A stretch of DNA of 64,000 nt from Odiellus spinosus (GCA_963920705.1 OY987231.1:24378200-24442199), one strand, 5' to 3'. Positions 48,125 through 60,283 are shown, numbered from the stretch's first letter. Numbers and translations: made by a program. The notes: generated by a model not told the origin, from the sequence alone.

Positions 48125-48849
48125 TTAGAATTGAATGAGTTAATTTTGACGCGCCGTTATTAGGTATTAGTATTAGGCCAATTACGTTAATTGGAAAGCC
48201 ATCCATTTTTGCTTTTCATTTATTTCGATCAAGGTCTTATATAGTTTTAAGCGTCAGGCGATTGGGCCTTTCGGAGTTAGCGTAATTACGTAATACGAAT
48301 AATGGGTGGGGCGATGATCGTGATGTAGCGGATGTTTGCCGATCACTCGCCGGCATTTTGCCAACCATAATTCAAATACGAATTTGCAAAGGGAAGCTGA
48401 AACGCCATCCGAATAATCGAGGGAGTTTTTAATTTCCAATTCGATTTTATCCCCGTTCCACAATTATATTAAAGGGAGAATGAAACCTATAACGACTGAT
48501 TTTTAATCCTTATCAACTCGGAATACTTTACTTTGTCCTCCGTTTCATCGGCCCTTGATTTTTGGTTAGCTTTTACTTTTTTTCGCGCAGGCGGGGGGTG
48601 AGGGGTTTTCGGGGTGCATCGGCATTGGGGCCCCCGCTAGTCTAGTTTAACCTTGGCACTTTTAAAAAAGTGTCGGGCCCCTCGTTTACGCTTTAGCCCT
48701 CATGGCCAACGAAAAAGAAAAAAAAAGCGACGCGGGCGTATATCGTGTCCCGCTTAAAAGTTTTTCCCAGGTGTTTGCCGGCGTTCGCCAAAGTCGCCTC
48801 TCTCTCTTCCAGTCCCTTATCGGAACCCCAACAGCGGCGGCGTAGGGCT

Positions 48850-49050
48850 ATGGGGGCTCCGACGATACCTAAAACCCTAAACCCTCGGTCGCTTTCAATG
48901 GCGATCTTCCCATTCGACTACGATTCGAACGAGGACCGTTTAAAGCGTACATCTATCGTAAATTCGTCTCGAGACGAACTAATATCCGCTAGCGACGATT
49001 CCGAGGGCCTCATCTCCCATTTTAACTATTATCCGATTAAATTGAAGTAA
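48850..49050 (+). CDS. Weak coding candidate, possible terminal exon (66 codons)
   Basis: From the ATG at 48850 a frame of 66 codons ends with TAA at 49050. The C-terminal part has a balanced, acidic and polar composition unlike the Pro/Arg/Phe-rich chance frames elsewhere, with the stretches DYDSNEDRLKR and SSRDELISASDDSEG. The frame stays open upstream to a possible splice acceptor, TTTTTCCCAG, ending at 48770, so it could be a last exon. I recognise no domain and there is no partner exon or polyadenylation signal that I can support. Chance remains the simpler explanation. Confidence 0.12.
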   Translation: MGAPTIPKTLNPRSLSMAIFPFDYDSNEDRLKRTSIVNSSRDELISASDDSEGLISHFNYYPIKLK

Positions 49051-52000
49051 CGCGGATGAAGTAACGCTGGCCCGATAGTTTCTATCGGACTAGAGGCTTC
49101 GAAAATGTTAGATAAATTGTTGGTTCGTTTCGAGTGACGTTTTCCGCGAAGGGTTATTCGCTTTAATGGTTCGTTTTAATGGCTATTTTTAAGGCGATGA
49201 TCGTAGCTCGAATGGTAGAGAATATCGTAGTTGAAACGGACTATAGATGGGGGTACGCGGGGAACGCTTTCGCTCTTAGCTCTTCGTAACGAGTATTTTG
49301 TCCTTGAGGTTGCTGTTAACTTTTGCCCGTTAGACGTTTCGGAAAAGGGATAATGCAACAATCAGCGACGTCTTCTTTTTCGATAAAGTCGCTTTCGGGC
49401 TGTCTCTTTCGCCAAAGTACTTAAACTAGAAAATTATTTTTAATTACGTTCCAGGAATCCGCGTCAAATCTTCAACCCCGAGCTCCTAAAATTTTGAATC
49501 CGCTTTTTAACGTTATTGGTAGTTAACAGTTCCGATCTTACTACGTCACACCCTTCTATCTCATAGCTCGCTGTTATTCCCCCTTCCTACGAAAAATTCC
49601 AAATATTCCGTCTAGTTTTTGACGTCAGTCGCTCAGTTTTTTCTTTGATTTTAATCTGGAAATAACTTAATTAAGGTTGTCCTTGTTTTTCAATAATTCG
49701 TTTTTGTATCTAGAAATATTGAGGCACGTGAGTTCGCTCATTTTGTTGTCGGCTGTCAAACGGGCAATTTCAAACGGCCAATGATCGAGAAGCTTTTCAT
49801 TTATTACGTAATATTTAATTTCAATCGATTTTTAATTTGTAACGATTATTAAGTTGGGCCCCGATTTCTTATCCCTTCCTTTCGACGACGTCGTCGTTAA
49901 TTCATTCTCCCTTTAAGATAAGCTCGTAGAGGGATTTTCTTTGGACTCGTTTCATTTTCCCTTCTTTTAAGTCGTTGTAATTTGGGTCAAGACGGAATTT
50001 AAGGTGGGCCCCATTCCTGACTGCCTCCGCAACGAGAAAAAGGAAATATGTTTCCCAACTTAAGTTCGTAGCGTTGTCGAAGGCTAACTAACCTCGGTAG
50101 CGCTCTTCCACGATTACTTACACACTTCCCCTCCCCCCCTTTCTCTCTCTCTCTCTTTTCTCTGAAGCGGTTTATTGTAGCAACCCGTAAACCGGCGCGT
50201 TAAGTTTATTCTGGTAGCGTATAGTTGAAACGAGAGGCCCTCCCTCGATCCGAGGACCCGAATATTCGCGCTTTCAGATTTTTGGCAAATTTGTTTCGAG
50301 GGAATCGCGCGGGAATTAAAAGTGTTTTCTTGGATGACGAAAAACCAAAAGCTATTCCAAATTATCGAAGGGGGACCCCCCCCCCCCCCCCCCGTCCCCG
50401 ATTAATCCAAAATCAATTAAACTCTCTCCGTGGGAAAATATCGGGAGAAAGTCATCGAAATTAAGCTTAGCCGCGGACCGAGTAACATCTTCGTCTTTAA
50501 AAAGAACCCGTTTAATTTGTTTCGCCCGTTTCACTGTAAAGCGGGCTCACCTTCCGAGCTTCCCCTTTGGGTTGGGAGGCGAGAGAGAGCCTCGAGGGCG
50601 AGTCTGTTTCCAGGGTGACGGGCGTCCCGCCGCGCGGTCTTTGGCTACAGAAGTATACGTTACAACCACTCGCTATTTTGTCCGTATTTTGCTATAATTT
50701 GCTATTTGGCACTTCGGTTTTTCCATTTTTTGGCGTCGGTCGCGCCCCGATAAAGTGGCGTAACCTAAGAGCGAGCGTCTTGGTAAATGGCGTAGGCGTC
50801 ATTTTTGTAAACGTTAATAAACTCGTTTCCTAGATAAGGAATTGCCGGGCTTCGCGAACCCGTATCTCCATTAAAAAAGGCATTTTTCTCCGAGGGGAAG
50901 AGGGGGGGGGGTTGGATTTCTCCCCTTTCCCGACGAATATATCGAAAGAAAGCGTATCTAAATATAACGATGACAACTACGGTCTCTCCTTCGTTAGTTG
51001 TCTTCTTCTTGGCGCTCGACGTTCTACCCTTTATATTAAGAGAAATGGGGTTAGATATAAAGAGAGCTTCCTTTCGTACGCGTTGAAAACTAAAAACCAT
51101 TTCTTCGTTACAAATATTTGGACCGAACGTCAATCGTCCGCTATATATTAGTATACGCCCGAAAAAGGGTTCATTTTTTTATTTTCGCGCGCGAAAGTTT
51201 GGCGCAATTTTCTATATTTCGTTTATTACTTAGGAAGCGATAAAGCCGCAGCGAGGAGAAAGAAACGCGGCTAACGACTCTGTCCCGTTTTATTTTCATT
51301 TTCGCGCCTTTGACCGTATCGTTTCTAATACGTCGGATAGTAACGTTAAAAGCGCGCGCTCATTTTTTTTTTGTTCAGATAAGGAATTTTTTCTCGCGCG
51401 CGCGCGACGAAGACGCGTCACGCGACGTTTAAATTATCATTTTAATCAATCGGAGATTTCAGCGCGTACTAAGGCGGCTTCTCTCGTATTCCCGGGCTTC
51501 GTTTAAAAAGGGTTTTGGCGGGAAGGATAGCTTTCTCTTCGCCGAAAAAGTATTTTCTTTCGGTTGTATAGGGAAATGTCACTTTTCGCGGTTAACGAAT
51601 AAAATGGCGTCTCGTTTCTATTCGGTTTCTACGTCGGAACGGGTTCTTCTTCCAATTGGAAAAGCCAGTCCCTTTCCGAGCGTTTCGCTCCTTTCCAAGA
51701 CGCTCGTTTACTATATCAGTCTATTTCTTATTTTATTCTCGAAAAAAGGCCGAAACGTAGGAAACTTTGACAGCGGGACAAAATCTCTCCCCGTTTGAAA
51801 CGACGCCGATAGGCGAATAACTCAAATAACAGGAACGCGCTTTCTACTTCGAGTAACGCGGAGAAAAGAGAATACGAAGCCCGGATTTCGTTAAAGTTTA
51901 GTTTCCACTTTTAATTAAATGCCAAAATGAATCTATCATCCTTTGGAAAACATTCGCTTTACGAGATTGAAAAGACGAATTAATTATAATTATATTTAAA

Positions 52001-52819
52001 TCTCCCGATTTCTTCGTTATCTTCGGTTACTTCCGGTTTGATTGGCCCCTAATTTATGGCTCGATTCTATTCAAAGACGGGGGCTACTTTTAAATTTGCT
52101 CGTAAAGGAAATTGTTAAATCTTGGAAATGAAATTGTCGTTCAGGAGCGTTGTCCTACAAAATGTACGTACAATGTAGAGGGATACCGATGAAATTAATA
52201 TAATGATCAAGCTCTGAACTCTTAGAATACGGAGGGGGGATTAAGCTAGGTAGAGGAAAGGGGGCTAAGATTATTATTGGCATTTGAGCGGAAGGGTGGA
52301 TACTCCTTAATTTCGGGACTCCCAACGAAAAAAAAAAAAAGCCCATTAAAATTTGAGGGTCTATTATACGAACCCAGCGCGGAGGAAATGACGCGAAGAA
52401 ACAAGGAGAGAGAGAAAGAAAGCTTAATAATTACGTTGGAGCTGGAATAAAGACGTACCAACAATTTTAGCTAAAGATAGTTCAAATTATAAGGGTGAAA
52501 TTCTCAATTTCGGGTTATTTTTCGGCGGTTTTAGAGTAAAATCCTGGCTTTAGGTCCAAGTTCGATGTTAATTAGCGTCAATTAACCTTGATTCGTTGAC
52601 TCTTTTTAATATCCGCGTTCATAGGCAGCTTGGAATCGATTTCAAAACGTTTCGCGGGAGTCGCGTGAATCTGAAACACTCATTTCTCGAATCGATTTGA
52701 TTTCTCGAAACTGATTCGGGAACGATTTTCGTACCGATTCGGTTTCAACTGAATCGATAGACGAAGCTACGATAAATCGATTAAGGAACGCTAGTATGAC
52801 AATTAACGTAGCTTAAATA

Positions 52820-53045
52820 TCGGGGAATCCGATTATCGGATCTGGAAAAAGTCGATCAATTTCTAAATGACGTCGGACAATTTCGATTTTGGGTCTAGAA
52901 ATCGGGGAATTTAAATATTAACTGACGAATGTCTGGCAAAATTCCGGAAATACGAATATTGGGTGAAAAGAACGAGAGGAAATCGGGGAGAAAGTCGAGA
53001 AATTTCAATATTGGGTGTTAAAGGTCAATCAATTTTAATATTTGG
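52820..53045 (+). repeat. Decayed repeat of the GTCAGGGAA type
   Basis: Repeated words such as TCGGGGAATTTAAATATT, CTGGAAAAAGTCGATCAATT and TCGAGAAATTTCAATATTGG resemble diverged internal subrepeats of the hAT-like family. No terminal repeats are visible. A similar, weaker patch lies at about 20320-20440. Confidence 0.35.
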
Positions 53046-54383
53046 ACAAATTAGCGAACGAGGAGAAACGAATGGGTTTGAAAAAAAAATGTAATAATCG
53101 CGAGTTACGACGTTCGAATTTAGCTTCGAGTTGAGTGAGGGGGGCCAATTTTGTACGTGGTCCAACCCATTTTGAGTTTTGTACGTTCGCTCGATGGGAA
53201 ACAAAAAGAGACGGCGTAATTATTATTAATATAATGAGAGAGGCCGCGTACCCCTAATTCTACGGTTGCTCGCTCGCTCGCTCGGTGGGCCGAAAAATGG
53301 ACAGGGACGGGGGGAAAAGAATACGTTCATTTCGAATGAATTAAAATGTCGACTATTCTAAAGAAATCCGTACGAGTCTAAATGGACATCTATGTACCTT
53401 TATACGTTTCACCTTGGCGCTCTTTAATAATAAACCCCACGGGAAAGAACGGGGAACGGGGAGATGTCCTTTATATCTATGGGAATGTCGTTAAAAAAGC
53501 TTTTCCCATACCAATTGCTATAACTAAGTTTAGAAAACGAGCGCGACTGACGGAAACTTGAAGCGAGAAACTTGTATTCTAGAGTGGAAAACCTTATGGG
53601 AAAGAGGAACCCCGCGTCATTTCCACTCCGGAATACAACTTTCTTCCTTCAAGGATGGAAAAGACTCTTATAGTACTACTGGCCAATGACGATTCCCCCA
53701 AAGTTGAAGTCATCCCGCTAAGCCTATTTTACGGATCAACTTTGAAATCGATTTCTAGGATAATATATTTTTTTTCCCGGTGCGGGTAATATTAGTCCGT
53801 TATTTAAAGCTTATTAGGTTTCATTCTCCCTTTAAAAGGCGCCTGCCCAAATATTGTTGGCATTTTTTTTTTTTTTTTCTGGCGCGTTAGGTACAATTTT
53901 GTTTCTCTCCGCCCGTATATAGGAGTTTGTGATATTTGGGTCAGGGACGAGTAGAATGCGGGCGTCAAGTAGGACAACTTTACAACTTAAAGGTGTTCCC
54001 CCTCCCCCTCTCCACTGGCTCTACGTATTATAAAGATAGTAAGGACCATTTTTGGCCTCATTTCCGATTCTTCGCCCGATCCGTGAAACTCTTAAAAACA
54101 TTGAATTAATTCTGTGGGAAAATGAATAATAATTTATTCAATTCGCGGCCTCTTATACCGTCAAGAAAATGATTTAATTTGAAAGCCTCTCATCTAAAAT
54201 CCAACTGGATTCTGATAAGATTTCCCATATATAACATTTTAAACTAAATATCCTATTAAATAGAAACGAGCTTAATCGTTCCGATATTCTCCTTTAAAAA
54301 ATGAAACGCCATTAGAACGCGTTACGTGACCTCGAATTACGCGCTTTTTAGATACCTTTCGTATTTTGACTTCCTTTACCAAG

Positions 54384-54735
54384 AACTCTATAGAATTACC
54401 CCGAAACAAACTCTAGAATTACCCCCGAACCAACTCTAGAATTACCCCCAAACCAACTCTAGAATTACCCCCAAACCAACTCTAGAATTACCCCCAAACC
54501 AACTCTAGAATTACCCCCAAACCAACTCTAGAATTACCCCCAAACCAACTCTAGAATTACCCCCAAACAAACTCTAGAATTACCCCCAAACAAACCTTAG
54601 AATTACCCCGAAACAAAACCTTAGAATTACCCCGAAACAAACTTTATAATTACCCCGAAACAAACTCTAGAATTACCCCTAAACCAACTCACCTCAAAAC
54701 TAACTCTATAATTACCAGAATTAAATTAAATTACC
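54384..54735 (+). repeat. 23-bp minisatellite, about 14 copies
   Basis: The unit AACTCTAGAATTACCCCCAA plus ACC repeats with a 23-bp period. Central copies are nearly identical; the outer ones show CTATAGAA, CCTTAGAA and CCCCGAAAC variants, the usual pattern of an array growing from the middle. Each central unit holds a TCTAGA palindrome and a C5 run. Confidence 0.95.
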
Positions 54736-56713
54736 CCTAAATAGTTCGTAAAATGAGCCCAACACCGAGCGAATTACAACACAAACAAACCGCTATAGTT
54801 GTCCCTAAAAGCTCTTTTTAAAACCACGTTATTAAAATAAATTGCCCTAATTAATAATAATTGGAGAGGTAAATACTTAATTTTAAGCCTTTATTATCCT
54901 TATTATTTAATCTATACCGAAATCAGTAACGTAATTCCGTCTAGAGTCTAGAATTATTAAAACACTATTACAAAACTCTATACTGTTTTCAACAATTCTC
55001 GCTAAATTCTACGATAATTAATTCTTTTAATAGGTGTAAAAAAAAAAAAAACACCGAAGGCTATAAAATAACTAAATTGACGATTAAAAAAGGTTAATTT
55101 ATTAAACTAATTTCATTAAATTGAGAATAACAACATATCGAACTGTATACTTCAAACGCGAACAGAGGGGAGAGTGACGGAGAGTGAGGACTCGTAAAAA
55201 AAATAGTTAGCCAATCAAAAAAAAAAAAACGTTTTCTCAACCCAAGGTTATAGGTCAAAGTACGCTAGGGCAAAATACATTTTGACCTATATAGTGGTTT
55301 TAGGGCAAAGTACGACTTACGTCTCAACAATAGGTATTTCTAGTCTACCCGCCAAAAATAGTTCACAATTATTACTAAAAATATTCGAATATTCTAAATA
55401 AAACTGTCTGGTTTAGTATTAAAAATTCTTTCGTAATTTCGCGGGAAATCGTTGGCCTATTACGAGTGGCCTAATGGTAGTTTTCTTCCCGTCCACCCAC
55501 CCACCTCCCCTTTCTTCCCCGAATTCGAGAAAGTTCGGCAGTTGGACGCCCGCGCGGTCGCGACCTTTTTTCGATAAGTTTAGCTCGTTTTTGTCACGAA
55601 ATTAGATCGCGTTTAAATTATAGTTAAAGTCTCGAATTTACGTCTAAATGAAGCTTAAACTAACGCCGTTCCACGACGCGGTAAAATTAGCGCCCCGGGT
55701 TTTCGTAAAATTACGGCGCGAAGATGTTTTGGATTAACGTATTTTGGTGTCATCGAGGATATCCCCCGCCGGCGATTGACAAAGGCTTAGCGACCTCGGA
55801 GTTTCCCGCCCGTCACCCTTGATTGAAGAGCGGCTTTCGACGGAATTTAAAAACGTGAACTAATTTCCGGATTTTATCGCCATCAAGGTTAACTTTAGGA
55901 TCACCTTTACGGTGAGTGTTAATACTTTAACCTGTTCAGTGTTTTTTCGCTTACGATAACCGTGATTTGGGATAGAATACTTTTAAGGGTTTAATTAATT
56001 ACGTTCAATATATTCGAATATTCCGCTAATTATAAAGCCATGCCGTCAAAATTCGCCTCAAATGTTTTTTATAATTATTAAAATACAATTTTAATAATTG
56101 TATTAATTATATTAATACAATTACGGCACCTAATTTAATTAATATCGGATTAAACGTGTGGAATATTAACGCGAAATATTGAAAATAAACATTTGTGTAG
56201 CGAAATTTTGACGTCATCGTCTTCCTGACTTTCGCCCACCCCCATTTACTGCCAGACTCGACCTTGAAAAGGTGGCGATCCCAAACTACCAAAAATATTA
56301 AACCGTAAAATTTCGTACGAACTCGAAATTATTTAGCGAAAATTATTGTACGATTGCTTATTTCTAACCGGAAGTAGTTTTTTGTCCTTGAAGTTTGGGA
56401 AGAGGTATAGTTGACCCCGTTACGCGAGAATTACAATTATATTCGCGGTAATCGGGTAAAATAAAATTGACCTTTTGACTTGATACAATTAGATGATGAC
56501 GTCGCTATAAATGTCTCGGTTGCCTTAGTCATCGCGAATTAAAAACTAGCACGTGGGAGGCTCCCTAAAAATACCTAGTACACCGATGAACGAAGCTATA
56601 GCGTGTATAATAGAGCAATCCCCCCCCTTTAGAGTTAGTTCTTTGAAAGTGGCCGAAAGCTGTCGGGCCGATTCCTAGACCGCTAAATAGACGAACAATT
56701 ATGGGGATAATTG
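54736..56713. other. No gene recognised
   Basis: A TGACGTCA octamer lies at 56209-56216. The remainder is A+T-rich sequence with no repeats that I can define and only short open frames. Confidence 0.5.
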
Positions 56714-56715
56714 TA

Positions 56716-57586
56716 CAGGGTGTGTTCGATAATGGTGGTGGGACCGAGCTCCAGTGGCTTCTATGGGTTATTTTAAGGAAAAAATGTTCTATGACGTTTT
56801 GTCGTTCGGCATAGGCGTCCGCAGGGGGGGCAGTTGCCCCCCCCTTGTATCATAGATTGCCCCTTTTAGCTTTAAGTTTATATTTTTTAAAAATGCGTAC
56901 GAAGTATTAAAGTAATATATTTTTTGTTAAAGATATTTCGTAAATATTTTAAACTTTATTATGTTTCCATTGTTTTTGTTTAAAGGATGAAGTTATGAGG
57001 TTTCTAATTTTATTTAGTTTAAAACATATTTCAATAGTATTAGAGGCAGTCTTTAGAAATTTCAACAGTAGACTGAAGAGCTAAGGAAGCTGATCCAAGC
57101 TTTTGAATGCTAGGTTTTGATTTATTTTAAATTTTCAAGGATATTTTTGCACGAAAGATGTATACCTTAGGGAAGTTAGGCTTATTGGTTTTACTTTTCG
57201 GTACATTAATAAGGCTTAGTTTAAAGATACGTTAAACAATAGTTTGCCCCCCTCCCCTGCAAAATTTTCCGCGGGCGCCCTTAAAGAGTTACGAAATGAT
57301 TCATTTACGGATGACCCCTTAATTTACAATAATAAACGTATACTCGATGTTAAAAATCAAATTTTGATCGCGCCCTTGCTTTTAAAAAACCAGCTAAATA
57401 ATTCAGCGTATTTTATTATTGAGTATATGTTTATTAATGAACGCTAAGGGGCCATCCATACACGATTCATTTCGTAACTATTAAACGGTGCCCCGTACGA
57501 CAAAACGTCGTAGAAGATTTTCGTCTTAAAATGACCCATAGAACCCGCTGTAGCTCGGTCTTACCACCATTTTGGAACACACCCTG
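56716..57586. mobile_element. Mariner-like palindromic MITE copy, interrupted by another element
   Basis: The ends CAGGGTGTGTTCGATAATGG (56716) and AAAATGG-type sequence in complement (…CACACCCTG, ending 57586) lie between TA dinucleotides. Outer and inner blocks match the intact copy at 58363-58709, including ACGAAATGATTNNTTTACGG, AAAATCAAATTTTGATCGCG and CGAGTATA. The copy is split after GACGTTTTGTCGTT by about 473 bp of unrelated DNA (56808-57280). TA flanks and CAGGGTGTG ends are typical of mariner/Tc1-type MITEs. Confidence 0.8.
56808..57280. mobile_element. G-rich-ended element nested in the MITE, possibly hAT-like
   Basis: The left end CATAGGCGTCCGCAGGGGGG with a following CAGTTGCCCCCC is answered at the right by TTTGCCCCCCTCCCCTGC and CGCGGGCGCCC, giving imperfect inverted ends of about 35 bp. 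The interior is A+T-rich, CpG-poor and has no long open frame. GGCGTCCGCAGGGGGG-type ends occur in hAT-like elements of many invertebrates as I recall; no target duplication could be resolved, so the class is tentative. It inserted after the host MITE. Confidence 0.6.
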
Positions 57587-58362
57587 TATATTGGTGGGTT
57601 GACCTCGTTCAATCCTTTCATTTTAATATCGGCGGCGGTTTCCATTTCATTTTTCTTCTTACGTTGTATCCGTATAGGGGGCGTATAAAGGTCATAAACA
57701 AGCCGTAGACGTTTTCGATTAGAAACGATATTATTTATCGCGGTATCGCGTGTTTTAATTCGTATTTCTGTTTGGTGGGCTCGATTGATCAATTCAGACG
57801 TCTGACACTTTATTTCTTTATCGAATTGAAAATACATAGGCATAGTACCATTTTTTTGGATAAATTAAAGGGATAATGAACTGTTCGGACAAATATTTTT
57901 AATTTTAATAACGGCTTAATTTAATCTCGTGTCGAATTAAAACAATGGACGTGCCAAATTGAACTTGGAGCATTTTTAATACGCTTTTTTTTTCCTTTTA
58001 ATCGTAATCTCGCGTCAGAATTAAATCTAAAAACAAAACGTTTAATATTTGTACGTATTATAAAGAAAATAGATATTTTTTTAAATTGCCACTAAATTTG
58101 AATAAGTAGCGTCTCAAAAACACGGTCGTTTCGCGCTAATTAAATTTAATCGCGTAGTAATTAAAGTCGTTTTTGATAGTCGACGCTCGTTTAGATAACG
58201 CCGTATTTAATTTCAAGGTTAATATTTAGTTTAGCGGGCTCCGTTTTCGAGATCCGCCAATCCGGATAAACAAACCTGTTAAAAGAAAAAAATAAATAAA
58301 TAAACGTTCACGTTAATATAGATGGCGTATAGATCGCCACATATTTTTCCCTCCTTACTATA
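57587..58362. other. No gene recognised between the two MITE copies
   Basis: A T2-like variant TTAAAGGGATAATGAA lies at 57865-57880. The 105-codon minus-strand frame at 57526-57843 begins in this spacer and ends inside the first MITE, with no recognised domain, so I do not call it. Confidence 0.45.
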
Positions 58363-58709
58363 CAGGGTGTGTTCGAAAATGGTGGGGTAGGACCGAGCTC
58401 CAAGGGGTTCCACGGGTCATTTTAAGACCAAAATGATCCACAACGTTTTGTCGTTTAAGAAACACGAAATGATTACTTTACGGATGACCCCTTAACGTAT
58501 ACTCGATGCTAAAAATCAAATTTTGATCGCGCCCGTGCTTTTGTAAAAGCGGCTAAATTATTCGGCTTATTTTATTATCGAGTATACGTTAAGGGGTCTT
58601 CCATACGTGATTCTTTCGTGTTTCTTAAACAGTGCCCCGTCGTAGAACATTTTTGTCTTAAAATGAGCCACTGTATTTCGGTCCTAGCATCATTTTGGAA
58701 CACACCCTG
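58363..58709. mobile_element. Intact mariner-like palindromic MITE (347 bp)
   Basis: The element starts CAGGGTGTGTTCGAAAATGG and ends CATTTTGGAACACACCCTG, flanked by TA on both sides. Arms of roughly 150 bp pair along the length: CATTTTAAGACCAAAATG with its complement, TTTAAGAAACACGAAA with TTTCGTGTTTCTTAAA, and CCCCTTAACGTATACTCGA with TCGAGTATACGTTAAGGGG. It could therefore fold into one long hairpin if transcribed. There is no transposase frame. Confidence 0.88.
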
Positions 58710-59169
58710 TATAAGAGAGTAAAATATTTCAAGTTTATTTAAAAAAAAAAAAACAAAAAAACAAACTTGGCAATGGTACGGAAAGAAGTTTTTAAATCGG
58801 CTTTTTTAGGGTTAGTTGCTTTTTAAAGGGACACCGAATGTGTTTCTACATTTTTAATGAAATCACTAATGAATAGAATTCCGCGTTAATTTAGCGCCTT
58901 GGCCGATTAAACGAATACTCGGCTTTGTCCACGTTTAAAATTAGTTTAATTTATGGTTCAACAAAACGGAGTTTCTCTAAATTGTAAATTGGCCGCTTTT
59001 CAGATAATTTGATTAATATTAGAATTATTTCGGTACGACTTTATTTATTTAGTGTGATAATCTGATTATAGTGGGGAAGAGAAATCTGATAGCGTATAAA
59101 ACGAATTAAAATATATTTTCAATTTGGCTATTATTCCTTTAGATTTTATAAATCTTGGGGGGTAGCTCT

Positions 59170-59418
59170 GATTTTTATACTTGGCCGGAAATTTTGACTT
59201 TTATATTTGGCGGGAAATTCTGATTTTATATTTGGTGGGAATTAGACTTCTATTTGGCGGGAAATTTTTACTTTTATATTTGGCGGGAAATTCTGATTAT
59301 TACTTTTGGCGGGAAATTCTGATTATTATATTTGGCGGGAAATTCTGATTATTATATTTGGCGGGAATTAGACTTATATTTGGCGGGAAATTTTGACTTT
59401 TATATTTGGCGGGAAATT
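59170..59418 (+). repeat. 26-bp array with a perfect E2F-type site in most units
   Basis: Ten units carry TTTGGCGGGAA(A/T) or a one-base variant, at about 59180, 59206, 59231, 59253, 59279, 59305, 59331, 59357, 59379 and 59405. Spacing is mostly 26 bp with 22-bp variants, which differ by ending AATTAGACTT instead of AAATTCTGATTATTA. TTTGGCGGGAAA is the established E2F/DP consensus. Just downstream TTTTTCCCGC and TTTTTTCCCGCG (about 59487-59506) and GGCGGGAG (59639) add similar cores. Whether the array binds E2F is unknown. Confidence 0.9.
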
Positions 59419-60283
59419 ATATTTAAGCGCGTTGTTGATAGATGGCGCGAGCCTGTCTTTTCCCAAACAAAAAAAATGTAATTTTTCCCGCTCTTTTTTC
59501 CCGCGTTATTTACAAATAGAGGTATTTGTCTTCTAAACTAAGAATTATCGTTACTATGTTGGGGAGATTTGTATTTTTAAAAAAGAGGTCGTGTTTTATC
59601 CGAAAAGAAAGAAAGAAAGATTATGTCATTTGGGTTGTGGCGGGAGAATAAAATTGGCGAAACTCTTATTCCGTTGATAATTTGATTTTGGCGATTCGTT
59701 CCTAACTAAATAGAAAAAGGTAACTTTAGATATTAAGGCTTAGGTGGTCGGGCCTCGGGGAACTTGGGAACTGTTTTGTAGCGGCTGTAAGTGGCGCGTA
59801 ACCTTGGCCGTCAAAATGCCGAGCTAAAATAACATATTCCAAGCTTAATGATATTTTTATTCAACGTTTACTTTCTCCGGCCGTTTTTTCTCGTCGTTCG
59901 CAACCTGGAAAAGCGCCAAATTCGCGTTCAAAAACTAGTTTCATCCGTATAATTTCCATCCCTTCCTAATATCTCGCGTAAGCCGCTATTTATTAGAAAT
60001 GGCGTTGAAATTTCGTCCTGTACTTCGTTTTCGTTGGGGAATTAGTATTATTTATATAGGCGTATTCCATTCCGAGCTCCCCTAAGCTTTTTACCAACTG
60101 AAATTTAAAACTGATTTTGACGAGAAGGCATTTTTGTTTTTTACCTCATTAAAAAATCTTAATGATTTTTCATCAAGGACTAGAAATTTAAGATTTGGCC
60201 CCCTTCCACTCCGCCCCCCCCCCCCCACCATCACCGAAGACCTCTTTTCCAAGGTTCATCAATCCCGCGAATATCGAGCAATT
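59419..60283. other. No gene recognised
   Basis: Further E2F-like words sit near 59490-59640 as noted for the array. A 13-base C run lies at 60214-60226. The open frame at 60134-60337 runs through that C run into the next minisatellite. Confidence 0.45.

Larger units (their letters stand above)
45186..54383. other. No recognised gene; T2-like motif concentration at 46.7-50 kb
   Basis: This is the longest stretch without a tandem array. It has seven T2-like motifs (46740, 46843, 47911, 48111, 48469, 49901 and about 49951), another at 53820-53836, long G/C runs (47024-47035, 50376-50393 and 50902-50911), TGACGTCA at 46819-46826 and 49620-49627, and a decayed GTCAGGG-like repeat at about 52820-53045. 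The open frames at 50225-50464, 50567-50833 and 50912-51151 share one reading frame on the + strand but are separated by stops and show no domain. Confidence 0.4.

Noticed and set aside
48869-48889. Telomere-like CCTAAA/CCCTAAA words
   Set aside because: Only about two imperfect units; no array.
50225-51151. Three consecutive open frames in one + strand frame, as if one broken gene
   Set aside because: The encoded sequences resemble no protein family and the first includes an 18-base C run; shared frame among three is easily chance.
54384-54735. CRISPR-like array
   Set aside because: The units are contiguous with no unique spacers, and the context is eukaryotic.
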